DNA of 64,000 nucleotides from a virus, in the IMG/VR virus record IMGVR_UViG_3300042691_017518, positions 1 to 64,000 of that record; one strand, 5' to 3'. Shown here in pieces: positions 41,398 to 50,200 of this stretch. The stretch's first letter is position 1. Every line of letters begins with the position of its first letter. The notes below the pieces were generated by a model. That model did not search any database. It was not told where the DNA came from and was given only the letters and a program-made list of their open reading frames with translations. A program made the translations under genes and the position numbers.

Positions 41398-44250
41398 TTA
41401 GAATTTTCCTCCTGCATGTTGGCTTAGTTCTTTTACTATTCCAGGAGAATCAAATGCAGGCACATACATACTACCATCCCAACCTTCTACTAAGTCTTCT
41501 TCTCTTCCTGTTCCGTATATTAAATCCATAGAAACTAAAGCACTTGGTATATTATTACCAATAGTATTTAGATTATAACTACCTACGTCTTCCCAACTAG
41601 TTTTACCGTCTCTGTTCATAGTACCTTTGTTTACTTGAGCTACTATTTCTCTATCAACTACTTTATAAACAACTTGGAAAGCATTATAAGTACCATTATC
41701 ATTCTGATGCCATGCTGCAGGTGCTTGAATAATTTCTGTGTATTTGTGATCATTTTTTACAGCATCATCTAAACGAGCAGCCATTTTTAAATAAGCTTCT
41801 CGTCTTCCTGCATTTTGCACCATGTGAATAGGAGCAAAGTTTTTTAAATTTTTAGTAATAGATCGCATATCATTATAAGCAGTAGCAGCTTCACCTATAT
41901 CAATATAGTTAGCTTCTACGTTGTTAGTAATGTTATTTGATCGACCTTTTACACTGATATATAAATCTTGTGGATTAGCTTTATTAAATGCAGCTATTTC
42001 TTCTTTAGTAGGAGGAGTAGTTTTCAAAGAAGCTTCTGACCTTCCTTGTCCAGATATCAACCATTTAGCTACAGCCTCTTTTCCTGTTTGTGTATTAGGG
42101 TCAAATTGTTCTTGACGAACATATCGTAAAATAACATTGCCATCTCTATCTACACCATCATAGTGAGGTTCTGTATTATAATTAGCAAGAGTAAACTCAT
42201 TTTCACCAGTTTCTTTAGATTCTCCAGTTAAGATATTAAAGTTTACTTTTTTAACATCACTAGCGCCTCTTTGGTTTTGTAAAACATATTGTTTAATTTC
42301 TTCAGAAGCTCCTCCAGCAAAAGTATCAAAACCTTTAGTCATAATAACTTCTTCTCCTACAGCACTTGTTGCTTGGACTGATAAGTTCCATTTATAAGCT
42401 TTCATCACATTATTAGCTAATTGTGTGTAAGCATCTTTAGTAGGGGCTTTTACATCAGGCATTGTTCTTGGAAACATTGCATCTTTTTGTTCTGCTGTTA
42501 ATGAAACATTATTAGCAACTTCAAATTCTTGAATACGTTGTCTTCTACCTTCTTCATCAACTCTTTGTACTTCTGAACCTACTTTAAGATAATCATTAGC
42601 ATGAGCCCTCAAAGTTTCTAAAAACTTTGCAGGATCTGTTGAATATTCCTTCTCATATAATTTTCTTAATTCAGGAGTAATATAATCAGCATTTATTTCT
42701 GCATCTAAAATATTATCTAAAGTTCTAGTATCATCTGTAAGAGCAATACGTTTTTCTTCTTTATCTTGATATAATAGATCAAGTTCTGCAGATAGCTTAG
42801 CTTTTTCTTCTGTACTATTTGCTTTAACTAACTCTTCTTTCTTTAAAGTTATTTCATTTTCTTTCTCTCCTATACCTTTATTAAACTCTCTCATACGACC
42901 TAAAGTGACAAATAAATCTTTAGAAGTATTTTTTACTTCATTAAATTCAGGTTGTTGCTCAGGTGCAATATAATCTGCTTTATAATTTTTAATATCAGGA
43001 ATACTATCTGTAGGAGTATTTTTTATTTGCTCAAAAGCATTTACGGCATTATTATGTGCAATATTCTCATCAGTAGTAGCAGTAGACGTTCCTGATATAA
43101 TTTTATTTTTATCACTAGTAATTCCTGTTATGTTAGTAGCAATGTCTATTTCTTTCAATAGTTTAAGTGCGTCATTTGCTTTTGCTTGACCTGCTGTATC
43201 TACTTGATCTGTGAAAGTATATGTTTTAGATTTCATATCTCTTATGTCAGATGCAGCATAACTAGTAGTTCCAAACCTACCATTTGCTTCGTCAAAGAAT
43301 AATCCTTTAGAAAATTTATCAAAAGTTCCATTATTTATTGCAGCGTTAGCATCGTTTAATGTCTTTTCTTTTTCACCTTGTAAATTTGCTATTTGTTTTT
43401 GAGCAGTTTGTGCAGCATTAGGATCATCTAAAAATTGTTCCCAGTATGCTATCTTATCATCATATTGATTAATCTTAGCATTTACAAATTTTTCTTTGAA
43501 TTCAGGATCTGTATTGTCGTTGTAATACCATTTATAATCAGCATCTTCATTTACCCAATCTTTATATTGATCAGAAGTTCTTAAAAATCTTTCAATTTCG
43601 CCAGCTACTTGCTCTCTATCTCTTACTTTTAATAAAGTTTGAATACGCTCTTTTGTAAAAGCATCTACTTGATTAGTAGTTACCCATTCTTCAATTTGTT
43701 CTTCAGCCATACCTGCAAGCTTTAGAGATTCTTCTCTAAGCTCTTTTTCCATATTCTTCATACGAGGATGAACATTTATAGAAGTATAGGTATCGTCATC
43801 TTTTTTATAGTCAGTTCCTTTAAAACTATTTTTAACTTTAAAGTCCCAAACATCAAAATCTTTTTGAGTTATATCTCCTTTATCAACTCTTTCTTTTTCT
43901 TTTTTAACTGCTTCTTTATAAGCTTCGTAATTACCTTTAATAGCATTAGTCTCAGTATCTTTATTATAAACTTTATTAAGCTCTCTTAACTTAGAAGTTG
44001 CTTGTCTATAATTTCCTGTAGATATTAAGTTGTTTGCTAAATCATCTCTTTTTTGCTCAATTTCTTTTAAAAGATCTTTTGCTCTAGTATCATCTTGTGA
44101 TAATCTAGCTAAGGCAAAATCTGCTGATTCAATACTTTCTTTGGCAGTATCAAATTGAGCCTGCATATCAGATAATGGTTGAGCAAAAGCCTCTAATCCT
44201 AGAGGCTTGTATTCAGTTTTTAAAGGTGTTGATAATGGAGTAACTGCCAT
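41398..44250 (-). CDS. large coiled-coil virion protein, 950 aa (cargo/ejection type)
   Basis: No enzyme motif. Residues about 20-260 and 440-560 are rich in heptads and charged residues (for example KDLLKEIEQKRDDL), and the rest looks soluble and mixed. It follows the lysozyme-bearing protein in the late operon, 11 bases downstream. In phicrAss001 and relatives, long helical cargo proteins occupy this position between the tail proteins and the RNAP group; I assign a cargo or ejection role on that basis only. Confidence 0.7.
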   Translation of the reverse strand: MAVTPLSTPLKTEYKPLGLEAFAQPLSDMQAQFDTAKESIESADFALARLSQDDTRAKDLLKEIEQKRDDLANNLISTGNYRQATSKLRELNKVYNKDTETNAIKGNYEAYKEAVKKEKERVDKGDITQKDFDVWDFKVKNSFKGTDYKKDDDTYTSINVHPRMKNMEKELREESLKLAGMAEEQIEEWVTTNQVDAFTKERIQTLLKVRDREQVAGEIERFLRTSDQYKDWVNEDADYKWYYNDNTDPEFKEKFVNAKINQYDDKIAYWEQFLDDPNAAQTAQKQIANLQGEKEKTLNDANAAINNGTFDKFSKGLFFDEANGRFGTTSYAASDIRDMKSKTYTFTDQVDTAGQAKANDALKLLKEIDIATNITGITSDKNKIISGTSTATTDENIAHNNAVNAFEQIKNTPTDSIPDIKNYKADYIAPEQQPEFNEVKNTSKDLFVTLGRMREFNKGIGEKENEITLKKEELVKANSTEEKAKLSAELDLLYQDKEEKRIALTDDTRTLDNILDAEINADYITPELRKLYEKEYSTDPAKFLETLRAHANDYLKVGSEVQRVDEEGRRQRIQEFEVANNVSLTAEQKDAMFPRTMPDVKAPTKDAYTQLANNVMKAYKWNLSVQATSAVGEEVIMTKGFDTFAGGASEEIKQYVLQNQRGASDVKKVNFNILTGESKETGENEFTLANYNTEPHYDGVDRDGNVILRYVRQEQFDPNTQTGKEAVAKWLISGQGRSEASLKTTPPTKEEIAAFNKANPQDLYISVKGRSNNITNNVEANYIDIGEAATAYNDMRSITKNLKNFAPIHMVQNAGRREAYLKMAARLDDAVKNDHKYTEIIQAPAAWHQNDNGTYNAFQVVYKVVDREIVAQVNKGTMNRDGKTSWEDVGSYNLNTIGNNIPSALVSMDLIYGTGREEDLVEGWDGSMYVPAFDSPGIVKELSQHAGGKF

Positions 44251-44261
44251 GATTAATATTT

Positions 44262-47204
44262 TTATTTTCCTTGAAAGTATTTTTCTCTTAATACATCTAT
44301 GTAGGGAGTATATCCGAATTTTTTAAATCTTGTAATATCTGGTGCTCCTAGTGCTGCATATTGCATAGCTAAGTCATTAGAAATTTGAGTATTTCTCCAA
44401 TCTTTAACTCCAGTAAGAGCTTCTTTACCGTGTTCTTGTCTAGCTGTTTGCGAAGCAAGATTAAGTTGTTCTGCAGCTGCTCTAGCTTTATCGTATGCAG
44501 AAGTGTTAATATCTCTTACATGTATTTTATCTGCTAGATAAGCATTCTCTTCTGCCATACCAATATTTCCTAATTGTTTAGCACGTTCAGCTGCTATAGC
44601 CTGTGCATACCCTGGAGTATTAGTAGTGCCCTTAATAGTTTTTAAAGTAGCTGCAAAGTTTTCTCTTGCATCATTTTCAGCCTGAGTATAGTCAGGACGA
44701 ATAGCTTCCATTGGAGTATAGAAATCTTTAGCACTATAACTTTTAGGTTTAGAAAATGCTTGATAAGCATTATAAGCAATAGGAGCTGCATTAGCAATTA
44801 CATCCCAAGCAGTTCCTTTAGTACTGATATCTTGTGTAGTATCTGTAAGAGTAGTATCTACATCGTAATTACCTCCATTATCATACATATGTCCGCCCAT
44901 CCTTTCTACGTTATCTAAAGGCATATACATTTGTTGACGAGGCATTTGAAAAGAACCACCGTATTTATAAATCTGTGTATTAGTCAATCCTTGACCCATT
45001 GGACCTGCATGATTTTTCCAATCAGGATTAATCTGAGGAAACTCGTGGTAAGAAACTTTTGGTTGATAACCTCCATACTTAGCATAGCTACCTGCTGCCA
45101 TATCTGTTGTCAACATAGCATTAGGATACATGTTTTGAGGTGTACCAGGTAAAGCTGCTACAGGTTGTAGATTATTATCAGTAATAGGATTAAGTTGTTT
45201 CTGTGCCGTATCAGCATTTTCTTGACTAATTCTTTGTGTTGCTGCAGTTGCTGCTGCATTAGTTATTCCTGCACCAACTGTTGCCGCTGCAGATAAAGCT
45301 GGGCCTGCAAAAGGTATAAAGTTTAATAGAGGCGCAGCCATTCCAAGTCCTTTAGATATTTTTTGAACTTTTTCTGGATCATCAATATTTCCTCCAAACT
45401 CATACATGTTTCCTCCATAACCACACATTTTTCCGCCTCTCATATACATAGAGCCTCCGTAACTCATAGGCAATTGAGAAGAAGGAATTATTTCTCCTCC
45501 GCCTTGTGGAGCAGCCATTTGTTGCATCATTGCAGGATCCATAGGAGCTCCACCTTGTTGTTGCATCATAGCTATTTCTTCAGGAGAAGGTTGTCCTTCC
45601 ATTCCTTGTTGCATAGCCATATCTTGTTGTGCAGCCATTTGATCTTCAGGACTCATTTCCATCTGTCCTCCAGAAGCACCGCCTTGTAATAAGGCGCCCA
45701 TCTCTTCTGGATATTTAGTTATCATCTCTTGCATGTCAGCTTGCATTTGCATCTGCTTTTGCAATTCTTGAGCATTCATTAGAGTTTCTAATTCAGTATC
45801 TCTAGCTTTATCTTCTATACGATCATAGCCTTTTTCTCTACGAGAGTTACCATTTCTACTATTAATATTTTTAGATACTTCTGCAAAAGTTTTACCTACA
45901 AAATTTTTAGGTAAGTTTAATTCTTTAGCAATATCTTTATCTACTTTAATTTTATCAGAGAAGATATAATTAGCAGCATTAAGTTTTGTCTCTCCTTGTT
46001 CTACAAGATTAGCTCTTCCATCAGGAGCAGTTCCTTGTGGAATTCCTCCAAGAGGATTTTCTTCATGAGAACCTCCTGCATTAAACTCAGTTAAAGGATC
46101 CATCGACCCTCCTTCAGCAAAAGATCTAGACTTAATTTTATTCTGAACTTCTGTAGGCAATGCTCTAAAACCAGGATTATTAAATCCTCCTTGAGCATAC
46201 ATATGACTCCCCATAGCATTTTGTTTAAAATTCATAGTTCCTCCTTGTTTAAATATTGATTGTCCGCTTCCAAACCATCCTTTTGGAGCAGTCATTGATA
46301 TAGGTTTTGTTTCTTTAACTTCTGTTTCATAAGGTACTGAACCATACATACCTGGACTACTACTAGGTTCTGTACTAATTTCAGGACTAAATCCTTCAAG
46401 CATTTGAGGTGCTAAGGTAGGTAATTGGTTTACATGCACTTCTGGTTTAGCTGTAAAAGTACTAGGTTTTAATTTTTCACTTTTTGTTGTACCAAAACTT
46501 TTAGGTCTAGTATCTCCTGATTCAGGATTATTTTCTTTAGGTGCTACGTAATCTTCATACAACTTTGTACCATAATTAGGAGCAGTAGCATAGCCAGCTT
46601 TTTCTAAACCTATAGCAAAGTCTTTTGCTGTAGCACTTGCTAAAGCTTTTTGGTAACGTTGGTTAGTTTCTAAAAAAGCTCTATGTGCAGCAAATCCTTC
46701 AAAAGCATTATTGAACTCCATAAAACTAGATTTAGTTTTAGTTCCTGCGCCTTCTTTAGTATCTGCTTCTTTTCCTTTAGAAACATCTATACCTCGTTCT
46801 GCTAATTTATTTCTAACAGCTTCGTTATGAGATTTAATTCCAAAGTAATTATAAGGTGAAGATAATCTAGCACCTCCGCTAGATTCAAATTGCCATTGTC
46901 CCGCAACTACTTTAGCTTGTTCTGGATTATATCCTACAGCTTCTGCTAGTAGTTTAGCTTGATTATAAGTTTGTGGTTCGTTAATGCCTAAATTAAACCA
47001 TGCTAATACTTTATCAGGATTAACTCCAGGCATTCTCATATAATGTTCTACTTCAGGAGGTAAATCTCCATAAGTAGTTTCATATGCTGACAAATCAGGA
47101 GTACCTTCTTCTAAATCTCCTCCCATAGCATATGAATTAAAATAGATACTTGGATTAAATCCTAAAGCTCTTAAGTCTTCTTTTTTATTTGAATCTTTTG
47201 CCAT
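44262..47204 (-). CDS. GH73-like peptidoglycan hydrolase with GG-motif repeat region, 980 aa
   Basis: Residues about 75-235 form a glucosaminidase (FlgJ/GH73) domain: catalytic-glutamate motif GQWQFESSGG with E107, YNYFGIKSH (118-126), a FEGFAAHRAFLETNQRY helix and AGYATAPNY near the end. This would open host peptidoglycan at DNA entry. The middle and C-terminal parts contain many copies of an aromatic-x-x-Gly-Gly-x-hydrophobic motif (FKQGGTM, YAQGGFN, FAEGGSM, FNAGGSH, YEFGGNI) and a Met/Gln-rich low-complexity tract (about 490-575). The GGSHEENPLGG...GETKLN...YIFSD block (about 378-423) is a pattern I have seen in other crAss-like phage proteins. The next gene shares the GG motifs. Confidence 0.8.
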   Translation of the reverse strand: MAKDSNKKEDLRALGFNPSIYFNSYAMGGDLEEGTPDLSAYETTYGDLPPEVEHYMRMPGVNPDKVLAWFNLGINEPQTYNQAKLLAEAVGYNPEQAKVVAGQWQFESSGGARLSSPYNYFGIKSHNEAVRNKLAERGIDVSKGKEADTKEGAGTKTKSSFMEFNNAFEGFAAHRAFLETNQRYQKALASATAKDFAIGLEKAGYATAPNYGTKLYEDYVAPKENNPESGDTRPKSFGTTKSEKLKPSTFTAKPEVHVNQLPTLAPQMLEGFSPEISTEPSSSPGMYGSVPYETEVKETKPISMTAPKGWFGSGQSIFKQGGTMNFKQNAMGSHMYAQGGFNNPGFRALPTEVQNKIKSRSFAEGGSMDPLTEFNAGGSHEENPLGGIPQGTAPDGRANLVEQGETKLNAANYIFSDKIKVDKDIAKELNLPKNFVGKTFAEVSKNINSRNGNSRREKGYDRIEDKARDTELETLMNAQELQKQMQMQADMQEMITKYPEEMGALLQGGASGGQMEMSPEDQMAAQQDMAMQQGMEGQPSPEEIAMMQQQGGAPMDPAMMQQMAAPQGGGEIIPSSQLPMSYGGSMYMRGGKMCGYGGNMYEFGGNIDDPEKVQKISKGLGMAAPLLNFIPFAGPALSAAATVGAGITNAAATAATQRISQENADTAQKQLNPITDNNLQPVAALPGTPQNMYPNAMLTTDMAAGSYAKYGGYQPKVSYHEFPQINPDWKNHAGPMGQGLTNTQIYKYGGSFQMPRQQMYMPLDNVERMGGHMYDNGGNYDVDTTLTDTTQDISTKGTAWDVIANAAPIAYNAYQAFSKPKSYSAKDFYTPMEAIRPDYTQAENDARENFAATLKTIKGTTNTPGYAQAIAAERAKQLGNIGMAEENAYLADKIHVRDINTSAYDKARAAAEQLNLASQTARQEHGKEALTGVKDWRNTQISNDLAMQYAALGAPDITRFKKFGYTPYIDVLREKYFQGK

Positions 47205-47220
47205 AGTTAACTATTTGAAA

Positions 47221-47229
47221 GTAAAGGTA
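47221..47229 (-). promoter_or_regulatory. candidate promoter box upstream of the GH73 gene
   Basis: On the minus strand TACCTTTAC lies 16 bases before the ATG at 47204, in a 30-base gap. It shares TA(C/T)CTTTA with the boxes at 51, 7864 and 60281. Confidence 0.3.
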
Positions 47230-47234
47230 CGAAA

Positions 47235-50200
47235 TTATCTATTAAATAATTGAGAAGATTTTATAACTCTTGCTTGTCCTCCCATTTTAAATTGTATAGC
47301 TGATAAGTTTTTCCAATCAATATCTTTGGTGTCTTTGATATTATATAACTTTCCACTGTGAATAGCATCTTCAATGCTACGAATACTTGCTCCATTTTTT
47401 ATAGCTTCGTTAACAAGATCTGGGTCTACATTATTTTCTAAAGCTCTTACACGGAGATCTTCTAATTTTTCGCGTAATTCTACTGCAGCTCTGAATCTTT
47501 CTTTAGACCCAGCGTTTTGATTTTTTCCAATAGCATTCCAGTCAATTTTACCTCTACTTACATCTTGTATAGGACCCCTATTAAGGAACGATTCAGGATA
47601 AGCTTGTGGAAATTTCGACTGCATTACTGCTTTTGCAGCACCTGGTTCAGTATAACCTATATTCATTGACCAATAACTGTCTGGATCAGGATGTTTTGTA
47701 TTTAAATCAATTAATGAAAATTTATCAGTTGCAGAATCATACATTATGTTTTCAGGATTCATGAAGTCATATGATACTCCTTTTGATTGAAGATCTTCTA
47801 CTTCAGATATAAATCTGTCAATGGCTTCTCTCGACGGATCTGCTGGAATACCAGGTTCTCCTGGTACACGATTCATTACTTTTAATGTTTTAAGTTCTGG
47901 TCTGGCAGAGTTGTTAATTTTTACAACAGATAATGGAAGGGCAATATGAGGTTTATCTTGGTATTGTTTTCCTAAATCAACTAGTGATTGTAAAGATTCT
48001 AATGTTTCATGTTTTGGTTCTTCCCCAATTTTAACTAATAAATTTTTATCAATAGTAGTAGGATACACAGATCCAAAACTACCTTCACCTATCTTATTTT
48101 CATAAGATAAATTAAGCGGTAAACCTTGTTCATTTGCAACTCTAGACATCCACTGATTTTGTAAATCTCCATAGTCACCGAATCTAAATGTAGAAGTTAA
48201 TTTACCAGTTGCAGGGTCTATATTCTTTTTTATGGTATTATTAAGTTGTTTGTATTTAATAACATCGGCAATTGAATTATTAAATAAGTTAACTGGTAAT
48301 GCTTTTGATGACTGCAAATCTCCTCTAAATGAAGTTGCGCCTTCCATTGCATCAAATAATCTATTTACTTTATACTCATTAGCCAGATTAGCTAATGCTT
48401 CTTCTTTAGATATAGCAGCTGGTTTATAATATTTAGTGGCTCCAAGTAATCCACGTTCTCTACCAAGTACATTACCCACAAGACCATTAGAAGGAAGGAA
48501 TCTTAATCCTTGCATTGCTGCAGTAAAATAATTACCTTCTCCTATATTTCTTACAACTTTATCCCCAGCATCAACTAGATTTGTACTTGCATTTAATGCA
48601 TCACCTACTAAGTTAGCTCCTTTGCCTGCAGAGGGATCTATACCTGCCATAAGCATATCATTATAGTTATGTGGCATATTTCTAAAGTCTCCTGTTCTTA
48701 CAGCATATTCAAATGCTACTTGAGGATTAGTAATCATATCCCATGCTCTGCTTCCATAGCTCTGAGGTGCGGTAGATTTTTTTGCTACTGTTTCACTTGC
48801 TGGTCCAGATCCAATATTTTTTGCATCTTCTTTTTGTATATATTCTCCTGAATTAAAATTTGATGATTGAACAGCTTTATTAGCACTTTCTAAAGCAGTA
48901 TTATAATCGACACCTGTTTTTTGTGCATCTTTTGCAGCCATCATTTTAGCTGCTCTTTCTCTTAACTCTGCTCCTCTTTTTTGATCTTCCGCTACATTTT
49001 TAGAATACGCGGCAGTTTTTTGTGTAGTCTCAGATTTTTGAGGTTTGTTGTCAACTAATGGATCATATTTATTTATTCCTGCTGCTTTGTTCTTAGCTTG
49101 TTGCATTTGATATGCATTAGGACGAACAGTTACTTCTTGTCCTTGAGTTACTCTTTGGTATTCAGGATTTAAGAATTGAGCAAGTTGTTGATTAGTTGGA
49201 TAGATAGGTCCTCCTGGGGCAAATAACTTTCCTCCGTAATTATAAACATATGCACCATCAGGATAAGTTAAATCTTTTCCTTCTCCTTCTAACTGAGGAG
49301 TATTAGACATAGATAAAATACTTCCTCCATTTTCAAAAGTTACACCTTGTAAATCAAGTTGTTTTAATTCTTTTGGTCTTTCTTCAACTTCATTGCCTTT
49401 ACTATCAATATAAAGTACTCTTGGAGCATTTGCAGGTTGCCAACCTTCACCAGGAAAATATGCAGAATAAGGAACTTGCCTCATTTCTTTCATTCTATAC
49501 TTACCTTCTCTATCAGGATCAGCTTCCATAATAGTTTGAGATCTATTAGCAACTTGTATAGGTTTGTATTTTTGAGGAATATAATTATAATTATTAGGAA
49601 TGATTTGTGTTTCTATTTGTGGTAATTTTTTAGTAGGTAGGTTTAGTATCTCTAACTTAGGATTTGTTTTTGGTGCAACTGGCTTATATAAATATTGATT
49701 ACCTGCTTCGGTATAGCCATCTATTCTAGGATCATTTGGATCAGATAAATAAATAGGTGGGTACTTTTTTTCATAACTGCTTTTGCTCAGAGCAAAATCA
49801 TGGCTTTTGCTCCAATCCACAGTTGTTGGCTCTACTTTTGATTTTTTTAATATTACCTTTTGTTTTGGAAAAGGAAATAATTCACTTGGATAGTCATCCA
49901 TACCTACAAACAAACTTCCTTTATAAGGTACTGCATGTGCATCATCAAGTCTTAAGTCATCTTTAGCAGTAGTAAAATCATACCAAGATTTTTTATATTT
50001 ACTAGATATATCTTTTCCTTTCCAATCAGGATGTCTTTTAAAAGCTCCTTCCGCTTTTTCACTATATCTATTTTTATCTCGAGTTTGTATATAATTTTGT
50101 GCTACTTTCTTTTTTTGATCTTGTGTTTTTGCAGCAATTAGTGCATCAGCATAGTTCATAATATGGTGACTTAATTGTGCCCTACTCAAACTATCATTAT

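Noticed and set aside
45363-45689. His/Ser-rich open frame on the plus strand opposite the GH73 gene
   Set aside because: It is the antisense of the Met/Gln/Gly-rich tract in the 980 aa protein. It has no leader or neighbours of its own, so it is a shadow frame.
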